Shown: one piece after another, positions 10,099 to 21,545 of the stretch | Position numbering within the stretch: the stretch's first letter is position 1 | Layout of the letters: every line of letters starts with the position of its first letter | Assembly (NCBI GenBank): GCA_001972305.1 | Contig: BDDD01001608.1 | Span: 148,147 to 212,146, forward strand | Reading direction: 5' to 3' | Length of the DNA: 64,000 nt | Source: Cephalotus follicularis | Lineage: Eukaryota > Streptophyta > Magnoliopsida > Oxalidales > Cephalotaceae | Notes under the pieces: generated by a model | Told to the model about the DNA's origin: nothing | Database searches by the model: none | The model's input: only the letters and a program-made list of their open reading frames with translations | Position numbers and translations under genes: made by a program

Positions 10099-12765
10099 AA
10101 CAATATATCAGTAGGAGACAAAACAGATATAAGAGCAAGGAGAAAGATGAATAAATTTGTTCCAGAAAGGCATACACAAATTCAAGTAACAAGCTCTGCA
10201 ATAATCAACAATAATCCAGACAAAAAGGTCAAGTGATATAGTTACATAAGTGGATGTGTTGGAGTCCTGGATAATAGATTCTTTCAAGTCATACACGCGT
10301 GCAGAGCATAACCACACAGGCTAACATATGGCCACACAGGCAATCATAGAGCCACACAGGTGTATCAATCTATAACCAGTCAATACGTAGACAATATACG
10401 GCTGACAGTAATAAATGATAAGCCAAGAAGTATGAAAACTTAATATCAATGAAAATTAACAATTAGAGAAGTAATAGGATTTCCAATTAAATACCAATCT
10501 CAATATGAGGGTATCGAATAAGACAAGATAAATTGAAGGATAATTAGGAGCAAAACAAAAAGCAGAAGGCAGAAGGGAGAAGTTCTACTCACCGTATCAA
10601 TGCCAATGACAACCGTGGACTAGCCCCTCTAGGATCTGGATCAGCTATAGGATCCTCGTCAACATTGCAAGCTCCACCGTCTTTGCCGCTACAAGCTTGA
10701 AGTAGCCTCTAAGCTCCTCCAAGTTTGGCAGCACCGGGATTGCCTATACTCGACAGCCGCCAAGCAGCCACTAGCATCCATACCTGGTAGCCTTCTACAA
10801 TGGCAGCAACTACTACCCGTAATTGGAGCTTCGACCGGATTCTGGCTAGCTCGTCGGAGCTCCGATCACGACACCATTGGTCTCCAAAATTACCGATCTA
10901 CCCATTCCTGGCAAAGACTCACCGGGAAGTGCCATGGAACTCATGAGAGCAGCCGGAAGCGACGGAAGCTCACTCAGTTGGACTCAGAGAGTTCCAGTTA
11001 ACTCTCTGTAGGATCGACCATGCCAACACTAGCCTCCATAAGTCCCAATCGTCATGCTGGTAGCCGGGACTCGCTGTGACTCACCTCAAAACGGTAAACC
11101 ATAGCCGGTGATGAGTCGAACTCATTGAGTTGACTCGCCTGTCTTCAACAACTCTGGCCACTTGATAACTGCGCCGCAAAACCTTCGGATCTATGTGTCT
11201 ACACCCGAGACCCGCCAAGACTCACCACTGGTTTGCCTCCCCGGAGCTCCGATCTCGCCATTACCAGCCTTCAAATCCTCTGATTTACTCAGTGTCACCC
11301 AAGACTCGTCATGACTAAGCCCTAAACTCCTAGCTATAGCCTTTACCATGCCGAAATCAGTGAGTTAACTTGGTAAAAAAAACCCATTGATCCGTGTGCA
11401 AAAATGAATGAAGATCGCCATAGGTAAAGCTGAACTTCAATGCGAAGCTAAGCTCCACCTATTGCGATCAAGGCGGTGGAAAGGGCAACGCTGAAAATCG
11501 AAGCTCCAAGCTTTGGCATCCATGGAGAAGAGGGAAAGAGAGACAAAGAGTAAGGAGAAGAACTGTTGTGCGCAAAACGGTGGTGATGGCTATAACGGTA
11601 GTGTCACACCCCCGTTTTTCAAGAAGGCAACATTAAAGCAGTAAGGCAATCAACACAACATAATTCAGCTTATGCGATATAACGTATAAACAAAAACCTT
11701 CAATAGCGGAAGCCATAACATGAATTAAGCCGAATTAAAATATGTATCACGCATCCCATACTACGTGATACCCACGGGGTTTATATAAAACCCAAGATCA
11801 TTATCGATCGCCCATAAATGGAGCGTGATGATACAGTACGAAATAAAATAAACCCACGTTACAATAATCCAGTTTACATAGTCATTGTTCAGTAATCCAG
11901 TACATAAAATAAGAGAAATAACTTAGTCTTCTCCTTAAGTCTCCTTGCGTGCACCATATCAAAACCCACTCCATCAATCTGTTACAGTAGGGGGTTAGCC
12001 TTTGTCCTCACTCGGCTAAGTAGAAAAGTTTTTGTATACAGTTCAAGGTCAAAGGTAATGCGTATCATGAATGAATGCATAGTGATGCAGTATGACATGT
12101 AATTTTCACAGTAATTATATCTCCGTATGTACATATAAAAATATATGCATGTTCACAGTACGAGTATAACCTCATAAGGTTATATCAAACACATGTAGTA
12201 AGTATGTCCCCAAAAGGAATCAGACAAGCAGGTCGTCATAACCGTCGCCACCTCCTGACCCCAACGTCATGCACTCTTACCCCATCCCCGTTTGTGAACG
12301 GTTTGGAGCAAGTCCTCCGTATGTTGCTTAACACGGTGGCTAAACCAACAGTAGGTTACTAGCACAGCGGCTGAGTAATCAAGAGGTTACAAACATAGTA
12401 CAGTACAAGTCAATCAACCAAATATGATTACTTGATCAAAATATATTTGTTTAAAATATATTACTCCATTATCAGGTTGTTATAAGTTGTAATACTTAAA
12501 ACAATACATTTCTCTGTCTTTGGGAATACTTCCCCAGTCATTTGAAATATAAGTTTTGTCAATTATACATTTTCATGCCCCCAAAATGATTGTAATAATC
12601 ATGCAAGTTTTCAATATGGTTAACACATTTAGAAATCAGCCACAACCAATCACAGTACATTAACAGTTCAAATGCAGGGCAAACATATGCTCAGAATGCA
12701 CCTAGGGTTGTTGATAATTAACCTAGGGCTATCACCTTCTCTAAAGGTCCAATTTCTGCTATAAG

Positions 12766-12978
12766 AGTCGGCTGTTTTCTCATAACAGCCGACTGGATCC
12801 TTGAGTCAGTCGACTGTTCTTCCCAACATTCGACTTGTTTATCACGAGTAATCAGTAGTCGCCTGTCTTCCTTCGACAGTCGACTGTTCTGGGAAAAAAC
12901 GCATGCACAATCGACTGTTCTTACATGAGTCGGCTGGATGATCGAGTAGTTGACTGTTTTACTTGAACAGTCGGCTGT
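12766..12978. repeat. CAGTCGACTG-type cluster I in solo LTR A
   Basis: About ten variants in 213 bp, for example CAGTCGACTG, CAGCCGACTG, AGTCGGCTG and AGTTGACTG. Two contain exact GTCGAC. Spacing is irregular. Confidence 0.8.
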
Positions 12979-13811
12979 TCTGGGATGGACAACACCAGTA
13001 ATTCACTTCTAATCCATTCGATCAAGCAATTGAAACTTATCCACACGTATTCAGACCCCAGAATATCACCAGTAGTCATATCCTGGTCTAAAACACAACT
13101 CAATTCATGCATTATTCTCCGTTTTCATCGTAGTTCAAATGAAATCCAAACATGGTATTGCATGAAAACCAATCCAAAACTCCATCCAAAACTCAGTGTG
13201 CATGTCAGGTTATTTATTAACAGTAACCACAATATTAATACAGAAATCCACAGCCAAACAACTACATCATTCATTTATAACACCATTAATCTTACACTCA
13301 AAATGCATGCATAGAATTCTCTACCATTTCCCCTACCTTTGATTTCAAGTTAGAAATCGAAAGTCCTCCACTTTGTGTCTCCTTTCCAGTATCTTTGAGC
13401 CTCCCAGTAGCTCCAAGAACAGTCCAATATCTCCAATCCGAGCTCCAAGCTTAACAATGGAGGATCTTCTCAATTTCTCACTATCTTCTCTCTCAATTTC
13501 TCACTATCTTCTCTCTCAATTTCTCTGGTTCCTTCTTATTAGGTTGCAGGGTGAGAGAGACGAAGGGAAGAGAGCATTTATGCAGTCCTCTCTCCATCCA
13601 CCCGTTTTGCATGGCACTGAGAGCCCTTCTCTCCCATTATCACTTGCATGCACACACACTTGTCACTCTTTCTCTTCCCTCCTGTTCTTGCATGTCATGG
13701 CGTGGTCGTGCATGCTCAACACGTTTTATTACATGTGATGGCTTCTGAAGATGCTCTTCCCATGTCAGTTTGCATGTGATTTTGCCATTTGTCACAAAAA
13801 TAGAGCATGAA

Positions 13812-13963
13812 CCAGTCGGCTGCCCTTCCCTGGTAGTCGGCTCTTCACCTGGAAATCTATTACCAAGTGTCATGACAGTTGGCCAGTCGGCTGGTTCCTG
13901 GAGTCAGTTGACTGCCCCATACCTCAGCCTAACAGTCGGCTGCTATATCGTACCAGTCGGCTG
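13812..13963. repeat. CAGTCGGCTG-type cluster II in solo LTR A
   Basis: Six copies, mostly CAGTCGGCTG, in about 150 bp near the element-sense 5' end of this LTR. None keeps the exact GTCGAC core; a single T-to-C or C-to-G change is typical. Confidence 0.78.
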
Positions 13964-14469
13964 TCCAAGCCAAAATTCCCATAATTATGCTTAGAATCAC
14001 ACTTCTAAATGTTTTAAGTTGATTTAAATTCAAGAGATCAACCAGGAAATTCACCTTTTATTAATTCAAGGTAAAAACTACATCGAGGATTACAATAATA
14101 CATGAAATCGAATTTCCGAGCGTTACAGGTAGTGATGGCGCGCCACTGCCACCTCACTCTTTCTCCCTCTATGTTTGCAAAGCGCCTGGCGCTATGAAGA
14201 AGAAGCCCAGTTTCATAAACATGTGTAAAGCTCTCTCTATTGATCAATCACGCCCCGCGCCATACACATGTATATCTCATTTCTTTAAGTGCGCCCAACG
14301 CATTGTACATGTGTCTCTAATTAAATACATTTCCTGCTAATGGAGTAATGATATAATATGGCTATAAAAACATTATGAATGTCATGTATGCATGGGATGA
14401 TGATATGAGAGTAAAAATGCAGTCATGGATAGCCACCCTCATAAATGTTAAGAATTTCGCCCCTAAAAT

Positions 14470-14934
14470 TCACATACCTCTACTATCAAAAAGATCTGGG
14501 TAACGCCTCTTCGTTTCGTCCTCGCGCTCCCAGGTTGCCTCATCGAGTGCATGATTCCTCCACAAGGCTTTAACTAGAGGGATGGTCTTGATACGCAAGA
14601 CATGATCTTGTCTGTGATGGATCTGCATGGGAACTTCCTCGTATATCTACCTTGGCAAGTCCGCAACTTACAATTCTACTATCTTGTCTGTCATGGATCT
14701 GCATGGGAACTTCCTCGTATATCTACTCTGGCAAGTCCGCAATTGACAATTCTACTAGTGTCCAATATATGTGAGAGATTTGAAACATAAGTCCTCAACA
14801 ATGATGCGTGGAAGATATCATGGATACATACCAGCTCTAGAGGTAAGTCGAATCAGTAGGCTACTGTACTAATACATTGGACGGTCTCGAACGGTCCATT
14901 ATTGTGGGGTCTGAGCTTCCTACAGCTTCCTAAC
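14470..14934 (-). pseudogene. Element G Pol C-terminus (chromodomain-side tail)
   Basis: Read leftwards from 14934 this matches the end of gypsy Pol polyproteins: a GPFETV-like stretch, FHASLLRTYVSN, then KALWRNHALDEATWERE and RYPDLFD before a stop at 14470-14472. It continues the integrase fragment at 18229-18707; solo LTR B splits the two. Several stops and frameshifts are present. A 76-bp tandem duplication (14605-14756) repeats the stretch between the two halves, so the tail is longer than normal. The region helps target or position integrase in related elements. Confidence 0.75.
14605..14756. repeat. 76-bp tandem duplication in element G pol
   Basis: Two adjacent units, each starting ATCTTGTCTGT and containing CATGGGAACTTCCTCG, differ at only a few bases. 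The duplication lies in decayed coding sequence and probably arose after the element died. Confidence 0.85.
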
Positions 14935-15800
14935 TGTCACACCCTATCTTACAAACAACAATAAAGGTGGTGGCAATCAACATATAAATCCGGCTTATGC
15001 AATTTACCATAAATTTAAAACTTTCCATATCCATTAACAACTTGCAAAAGCATTTAAATATAAGCCGAATTATAACATAACATGCATCCCATACTATATG
15101 CTACAACAATAAACATCATCAAAGTTAACTGCCCACAAACGGAGCGTGAACAATATACATCAATACATCGATTCATTTATTACAAGGATCCATTAACATT
15201 TCTCAAAAGTAAAAACAACATAAAACTCCATTCGCCCCACGGAGCTCAACGGTAACAATCTGCTGCATCAACCTGAAATCAATATGAAATTGAAGGGGGT
15301 TAGCCTTTGTCCTCACTCGGCTAAGTATAAATACAGTTCGGTTTCAATGATAATGCATGTCATGTATGAATGCACAGTGATGCAGTACGGTAAATATAAC
15401 AGTATATACATATATGTATCTATATATGCATATTCACAGTATAGGTGCAACCCGTTAGGGCTACACCAACACAATCACGGTCATGTCCTCAGCGGACCAG
15501 TCACAAAAATGTCCTTAAAGGACCGAACAAACCATCAGTTATGCCTCAACGGGCCAACAATCCAGTAAAACATGTCACAACGGACAAACAACCAACACGG
15601 TCAATCAATCATGTCACCACGGACAACATTCTATGCGGGGATGCTTCCACTCTGTGTTTAGCACCCGGTCACTTCCACTCTGTGTTTAGCAACCCGGTTA
15701 CTTCCGTTCTGCGTTTAGTAACCGCCACAATAGTCAATCAGTCACATCGGACAAACAATACATCAATCATGTCACACCGGACAAACAATACAATTCAATT

Positions 15801-16336
15801 TGCTTACACAACAGTGCTTAGCAGCCAGTTACTTACACAACAGTGCTTAGTAACCAAAAGGGGGTCCCTGGCTACTTACTCAACAGAGCTTAGTAAGCAT
15901 TGTATGGGAAACCCAAGCTACTTACTCAACAGAGCTTAGTAGCTTCCGTTTATGGAATCTCTGGCTACTTACTCAACAGAGCTTAGCAGTGGAGTTCCTG
16001 GCTACTTACTCAACAGAGCTTAGTAACCCAAAAGGGAGTCCTTGGCTACTTGCTCAACAGAGCTTAGTAACCATTGCATGGGAAACCCTAGCTACTTACT
16101 CAACAGAGCTTAGTAGCTACCATATATGGAATCTCCGGCTACTTACTCAACAGAGCTTAATAGTGGAGTTCCTGACTACTTACTCAACAGAGCTTAGCAG
16201 CCAACCACAATCAATCAATCCATTACAAGTAATTATTAACAAATATAAGACTCGTAAACAATACATTTCCAAATGTACATCAGTCCTTTTCAAACGGTGC
16301 ACAGTCTTGGCTACTTACCCAACAGAGCTTAGCAGT
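15801..16336. repeat. Spaced repeat array with a duplicated four-unit block
   Basis: Eleven copies of a unit centred on CTACTTACTCAACAGAGCTTAG, the first two diverged. Units near 15881, 15927, 15973 and 16011 recur near 16053, 16101, 16148 and 16183 with the same order of spacers, a higher-order block of about 173 bp. A reverse-complement, single-block version with the same spacer order is at 34578-34900 in solo LTR C. Confidence 0.85.
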
Positions 16337-16550
16337 CATCACAAGTTTCTTAATCCATTAAAACCACTTTCACAATCTTTTTGGAAAACATACATTTTCA
16401 TATAACAATGATTTAATAAACCATTTATACACTTATAAAATGAAGAACATTTTAGAAAATAGGTGATAGCTCAGTCAACAATTGCATGCAATGCAAACAT
16501 ATGCTCAATAATGCAAACGGTCTCTATTCACGTCAACATGCACCATATAG

Positions 16551-16829
16551 GCGTTAATGTTCAACCCAGTCACTTAAGCGTCGCCGCTTAACTCTTAGTG
16601 TCAATGCTTCCAACCAGAAACTTTAAGCGTCAACATCTCATCCCTTTGGCGTCGATGCTCTGAGGTAGGAACCTCAGGCGTCAATGGCACACGTGTCCAT
16701 TCTCACACACAACAAATCATGGCGTCGACGTTTTCTGTAAGCGTCGATGTTTATCGCGAATCAGGACTCATTCTCTGTATAACAATCCTTAGTGTCGACG
16801 CTTCTTTCCTAAGCGTCGACGGCTAAGCG
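16551..16829. repeat. GCGTCGACGC-type cluster in solo LTR B
   Basis: About a dozen variants such as AAGCGTCGCCGCTTA, GGCGTCGACG, AGTGTCGACGCTT and AAGCGTCGACGG, often extended to a 14-bp palindrome by flanking AA/TT. Three contain exact GTCGAC. Confidence 0.82.
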
Positions 16830-17373
16830 AACCAAAACACGGTTCCCTCAACACGCCTCGAAACCAAAAGAGTTCAAAGCATACAACACATGTCATCCAA
16901 TTCGCAATCATCGCAAAACACAATATGCAGACAGGTTAACTATTCATAGCAACCCTAACACAGTCACACAATTCACAAACCGCAAACCATTTATTTCATC
17001 AATGGCATTACAAAATTATTGAACTCAAACTTGCATGTATAGCTTCCCCTACCTGTTACAGCAGTAACAACCGTACAGTCGAGCTGCACGTTCAATTGCC
17101 GAACCTTTTCGATAACTGTTGAACCGAAGCCAGTTCTTGTCGATTGATCAGTTCCTCAATGCCAAATCCAATTGCCACTCACACACTGCACATATAACAC
17201 ATTTCCGTTATGTTCGACACACAAAACATTTTCGTCACCAAAACGCCGGCCGGATTCCGACCGACACAACCAGGCGGTGAAACACCCATCAACGAGTTCT
17301 ACATTGAACGGTCTACTCAAAACCGGTCAAGACCCGTCAGGAATCGGCGCCGAATGCCACGCCACGGCTGGCG

Positions 17374-17545
17374 GTGAGTTACGACTCACTGAGTCAACTC
17401 GCCGGACCTCCACAGGTCCGATCACCACCCAAAAACGCCACACATTCATCAGTCCTACACGTCACTGCCCGTGACTCGCCAAGACTCGGCACCAAACGCG
17501 CCGTCTCAGGCGACAGTGAGTCGAATCACTGAGTCGACTCAGTTA
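17374..17545. repeat. GAGTCGACTC-type palindromes in solo LTR B
   Basis: Three variants of TGAGTCGACTCA (about 17375, 17389, 17516-17544), one exact within CTGAGTCGACTCAG. Element G's 3' LTR has diverged versions near 10980 and 11110-11138. This is a third arm type around the same GTCGAC core. Confidence 0.7.
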
Positions 17546-18228
17546 AGCCATTCTGGCTGATTCTGCCCAAATCACGCCTCACCGGTGGTGGAAATGGGAA
17601 GAGCGAGCCCTCTACACCAAAACCCACCCCACCCACGACGCTAACGGCGCCGGGAAACGCCGGGAAAAGGCGTGACAGTGGCGGCAAAGGAGAAGAAAAA
17701 GAAGAGAAAAAGAGAAGAAGATGAGGAGGTTACCGTCAGTTGGAGGCTCTGGGCTGACCGCCGTGCTCTCCCGGTCCGGTGGCTGGCTCCGGCGCGCTCT
17801 CTTTCCCTCTGCTCTGATCTCTCTCCCAATCTCTCTCACCATCTCTCTGGCGCGGGCGCACAGAGCGCCCGCTGCCTGTTTCCTTTGCATGGGCGCGTGA
17901 TGCGCCCGTGTCCTTTCTCCTTCCCTTTATGCAAAATGCTTCCCCTTTTAGTATTTACTGGCAAAATACTAAGGTCTGGGTCCCGATTTTTTCGCGAATC
18001 GCGACATAAATTATCCAAACGACCACCAAAATAATCGCAATAATATTGCGAACATTTGGGCTTTATTGTCGCGCATTAAAAATAGATTTTATTAGCCGTC
18101 TTAGCTAACACGATTACGACTTAAATGCGTAATGCCTTTTATTACTCCGGGCTCTATCGATTTTATCACGACCGTACGCGCACCAATTTCATAATAATTA
18201 TTTATGAAATTCGGGGCGTTACACTAAC

Positions 18229-18707
18229 TTACTCACTGCTGTATAATAATGCCCGTAGGAACACTTTTTCATCAAGCTGAAACTTCATATCCATGTGGCG
18301 TCACTCCGCATATTCTTTAACCTACTTTGAGCCGTCAGTAGGCTCTCACATATTGCTCTCACCCACCAACATTATCCGAACATGAGGTTATCCTATGTCA
18401 TCAACAATACAATGTTTCGTGGGGGTGTCATGACAATACTATCCTAATAGCTGCTATTATAGCAAACTCGATTAGCTCAATGTGGGTAGCCCAACAACTC
18501 CTAAAGTCCATCACATGGGTCCCCAACACGTCCTCTGATGTCTATATGTTGATCTCTGATTGTCGTCTGTTTGAGGGGGATAAGTTATACTGAACTTCAA
18601 ACTAGACTCCAAGGTACTTTGAAGATTCGGCCAAAACCAAGAAGAAAACCTTGGATTTCTATCTGACACAATACTTTATGGTGCTCCCTTAAGTTATGAT
18701 ACACTAG
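18229..18707 (-). pseudogene. Element G integrase core fragment
   Basis: Read leftwards: LKGAP, SIVSDRNPRF (second catalytic Asp region of the DDE core), an LQSTLESSLKFS stretch, a degraded YHPQTD region, then sequence like LIEFAYNN, and finally KVFLRA. It is full of stops. Between its start and the HHCC fragment at 26739 about 130 residues (rest of the zinc domain and the first catalytic Asp) are missing, exactly where the Sirevirus sits. Integrase would insert element cDNA in the chromosome; this copy cannot. Confidence 0.75.
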
Positions 18708-18708
18708 T

Positions 18709-19618
18709 TGTTGGCCTTTGCCACCCCGTTAATTGTATTAACATATGTTATTTTGATGATTAACAAACATATAACACTTGTATGCATACTTCTCTAAGTT
18801 ATAACTTCACACACTCACTTGATTTTGTGTCCAAAGTTGTGCCAAGGTCATTTCTGCAGGTACAGGGCAATCCAGTCGACTGCCAAGCAATCCAGCCGAC
18901 TGCCATGGGTTGAGTAGCCGACTGGTTCTTCAAACAACTCCAGAAACTGCAGGAACACATGATCCAGCCAACTGCCACAGGGGGCCAATCGACTTCCAGG
19001 CGATCCTGTCGACTGCCAGGGAATCCAGCCGACTGTCCACATATGTGCAATATCAGGCAGTGGGTTTTGTAAACTCCATTTTTAGCACCAACAGCCGACT
19101 GGAACAGAGCACCAGCCGACTGCCAGGTCCACCAGCCGACTGCCCAGAGGAAGCAGCCGACTGTCAATCACCAATGGCTATATTCAAAATACGCGCCATC
19201 AAATCCAGCTGACTGCCGTATAAATCCAGCCGACTGGATTTGTAACATACCTTTAAAAATAGATCAATTGGAAGCACAAGTATATAAGGAAAATTGGAGT
19301 TCTTGCACAATGGATCAAGCATTCAAGTTGAATATTCATTCTTGCTATCTCAAGCAACATTCTAGCACTCTAAACATCAAAAGAGAGCAACACAAGAGAA
19401 ACACAAGCACAAAAGATCATTCAAAAGAAATACACAACAAACAAACTTATCTTGTAATATCCAACCTAGTGAGAGGTTTAGATCAAAACACTACTTCATC
19501 TATCTTGATTGTAATAGGGGAGTGAAGTCTAAGAGAAATTGGGGAGTGAACCCAAGAGAATTGTAAGTGATTGAGGTCAATCACAAAGGTGTACCGAATA
19601 GCACCCAAAATTGTATTC
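18709..19618 (+). repeat. Sirevirus 5' LTR (minimum extent)
   Basis: Starts TGTTGGCCTTTGCCACC and matches 25810-26738 up to TTGTATTC. Sequence to about 19670 (CTTGGGAAAAGTGGACGTAGG) may be more U5 that the 3' LTR lacks, so the right end is uncertain. It carries thirteen CAGTCGACTG-type motifs between 18872 and 19237. Confidence 0.82.
18872..19237. repeat. CAGCCGACTG-type cluster in Sirevirus 5' LTR
   Basis: Thirteen variants in 366 bp: CAGTCGACTG, CAGCCGACTG (the commonest), CAGCCAACTG, CAGCTGACTG. The spacers are conserved in the other LTR (25973-26359), which has two more copies from a short insertion. Confidence 0.85.
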
Positions 19619-19670
19619 GGAGAACTAGTGGAAACTCAAGGAGATCCTTGGGAAAAGTGGACGTAGGCAA

Positions 19671-21544
19671 GAGTTACGCTTCGATGGCAATAACTATAGC
19701 CATTGGAAAGCAAAGATGACCATTTTCATCCAATCCCTTGAGTAGAATTTATGGGACCTCATAGTTGATGGTCCAAACCTTCCCACCATCACTCTTGAAA
19801 ACGGGGATGTAGCTTCCAAGCCTAGGAACCTCTATGATGATAATGATAGGAAAAGAGTTCAAATAAATGCTAAGGCTAAGCATATCATCATTTGTGCCAT
19901 AAATTCTAATGATTTCAATAGAATTTCGTCTTGCGTTTCCGCCAAGGAAATGTGGGATAAACTCGAGGTCACCTATGAAGGGACTAATCAAGTTAAGGAA
20001 GCCAAAATTAGCATGCTTGTACATGAATATGAAATGTTTACTATGAATGAGAACGAAGATATTAAATCTATGTTCTCTAGATTTACAAACATCATTAATG
20101 CGTTGCAAGCTCTTGATAAAACATATTCTAACAGTGAAATGGTGAGAAAAATTCTTAGGTGCTTGCCAAGATCATGGATGCCGAAGGTCACCGCGATTGA
20201 AGAGGCAAAAAATCTCAATGTCCTTCCATTAGAAGATCTTCTTGGGTCATTAATGACTCATGAACTATCAATGCAAAAGAAGGATGACGATGAAGAAAAG
20301 GAGAAAAAGAAGAAGAAGATAGTTGCCTTAAAATAATCCCAAACCGAATATTCCGTGGATGATGATGATGATGAAGAGCTAGCATTTATCACCTGAAGGT
20401 TCAAAAAGTTCCTTGCTAGCAAGAAGAAATTTGGTGGAAGGCCAAATAAGAAATTCCACCAAAAAGGAGAGTCAAGCAAGTTTGAGGAAATCATATGCTT
20501 CGAGTGCAACAAACCGGGGCACTACAAAAGCGATTGCCCTCGCCTCAAGAAGAAGGACCTATTGAAAAAGAAGAAGAAGGCCATGATCGTAACATGGGAC
20601 GATAGTGATGAGTCTAGCTAGGATGAAGACTCAAACGAAGAAGTGGCTCAAATAGCCTTGATGGCTTTAGAGGAAGAGGAAGAAGAAGAAGAAAGCGATG
20701 AGGTAACATATGACAAACTTGTTTTAGTAGTAGAAAAATATAGTTCTATAATTGCATCATTAAAGAAAAAGGTTAAGTCTTTGGCAAATGAAAATGATGA
20801 ACTTAAACTGGCCAAGGAAGAAACCTCAAATGAAATTGAGGTAGATCTTTTAGAAAATGAAATAGCATATCTAGTAAAGGAAAATAAAAATCTTAAGGAG
20901 GAAATAGAAGCTTTAAAGAAAACTTTCTCAAAGTTTTCTAATAGTAGTGAGAAGCTTGAAAATCTCCTTGGGATGCAAAGATGTGTATTTGATAAAGCCG
21001 GACTAGGATATGAGGAAATGAACAATGTTAAGCTTTATCAAACATTTTTTGATAGGAAGGAGAAAATAGAAAAGGAAAAGGTTGAAAAGGCTAAAATTAA
21101 AAAGAAAACCATGTGTGACTATTGTGGTAAAATTGGACACACATCTTCTACTTGCTTCCATAAAAAGAATGCCATATTTAGGAAGAATTTGATTAAATCA
21201 TGCAATTTTTATGGTAAACATGGACACACACCCTCACAATGTTATCATATGAAGAATGCCATTAATAAGAAAAGAATGAATGTCATGTGTACACATTGTG
21301 GTAAATATGGTCATGGATTCTCATCTTGCTTTTATAGAAGAAGCAATGTGCATAAAAGAAATGTAGTTGTGTCTTGCAATATTTATGGTAATAATGGATA
21401 CACTTTTACATCATGTTTTTATAAAGAGAATGTATTGAATGACTTGAACTTCTCTAGAATAGAAAGAAGTTGGGTTCCCAAAGGAACCATTTTGACTAAC
21501 CCCAAAGGACCCAAGGTTTGTTGGGTACCTCAAACGAAAATTTG
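19671..21544 (+). pseudogene. Sirevirus Gag with coiled coil and extra zinc knuckles
   Basis: One frame runs through the whole stretch. It enters without a start codon at RFDGNNYSHWKAKM, so the N-terminus is deleted. The capsid-like part follows (MWDKLEVTYEG, RILRCLPRSW). Stops lie at 19743, 20334, 20393 and 20620. A normal knuckle, CFECNKPGHYKSDC, is at 20496-20537. The uninterrupted part 20643-21544 (300 codons) begins acidic, has a heptad-rich Lys/Glu/Leu coiled coil (about residues 20-110) and then four knuckle-like modules in tandem. In Sireviruses this large Gag is structural, and its coiled coil has been linked to partner binding. A stop at 21543 precedes the protease in the same frame. 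Confidence 0.87.
21114..21416 (+). repeat. Four tandem 87-bp zinc-knuckle modules
   Basis: Modules start at 21114, 21201, 21288 and 21375, exactly 29 codons apart. Modules 1 and 3 are CDYCGKIGHTSSTC and CTHCGKYGHGFSSC, intact CX2CX4HX4C. Modules 2 and 4 are CNFYGKHGHTPSQC and CNIYGNNGYTFTSC, where the second Cys is Tyr (and in module 4 the His is Tyr). The alternation suggests duplication of a two-module block. Confidence 0.88.
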
Positions 21545-21545
21545 A

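Larger units (their letters stand above)
11602..14127 (-). repeat. Solo LTR A (2526 bp, TSD ggtag)
   Basis: Top strand TGTCACACCCCCG ... GAGCGTTACA, so TG...CA on its own strand. The 5-bp direct repeat ggtag flanks it exactly (11597-11601 and 14128-14132) and no internal retrotransposon sequence is present: a solo LTR left by recombination. It interrupts the 3' LTR of element G. It shares a conserved box (GGGGTTAGCC... at 11991-12022) with solo LTRs B, C and D, so all four belong to one LTR superfamily. It carries CAGTCGACTG-type clusters at 12766-12978 and 13812-13963. ORFs at 12985-13994 are inside the LTR and show no domain. Confidence 0.92.
8645..14435 (-). repeat. 3' LTR of element G (about 3.26 kb without the insert)
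   Basis: The left end TGTCACCCCCG matches the start of the second copy at 47229 (TGGACACCC), and the first kilobase of both copies is nearly identical (compare 8665-9690 with 47250-48290). The right end is inferred at the CA at 14434-14435, next to a purine tract CATTTATGAGGG read on the minus strand, a few bases after the Pol stop. The five bases left of the LTR are tatgg. Inside are a two-copy tandem (9638-9692), a minisatellite (9981-10098), a CpG-richer tract (10600-11590) and solo LTR A. No protein domain is seen on either strand. Confidence 0.78.
14935..18223 (-). repeat. Solo LTR B (3289 bp, TSD ctaac)
   Basis: Top strand TGTCACACCC ... CGGGGCGTTACA. The 5-bp repeat ctaac flanks it exactly (14930-14934 and 18224-18228), and pol of element G resumes on either side, so this is a clean solo LTR. 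It has the superfamily box at 15296-15327, a spaced repeat array (15801-16336), a GCGTCGACGC-type cluster (16551-16829) and a GAGTCGACTC-type pair (17374-17545). The GC-rich part 17580-17900 gives overlapping ORFs on both strands with only low-complexity content; I do not call them. Confidence 0.92.

Noticed and set aside
13373-13873. ORFs with Ser/Leu/His-rich products as secreted peptides
   Set aside because: Located in solo LTR A with TCTC-rich low-complexity sequence, no consistent signal peptide and no homologous reading frame in related LTRs.
15801-16336. CRISPR-like array of regularly spaced repeats
   Set aside because: It is inside a plant solo LTR, the spacers themselves repeat in a higher-order block, the unit length varies and no cas genes are present.
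17612-18034. Overlapping ORFs on both strands in GC-rich DNA, as a possible host gene
   Set aside because: They lie wholly within solo LTR B, overlap each other in opposite strands and contain only low-complexity residues.
18799-19212. ORFs of 100-122 codons in the Sirevirus LTR, repeated at 25900-26480
   Set aside because: They are translations of the palindrome clusters (repeated AVGWI/SRLP-like words) in both directions, not conserved protein.
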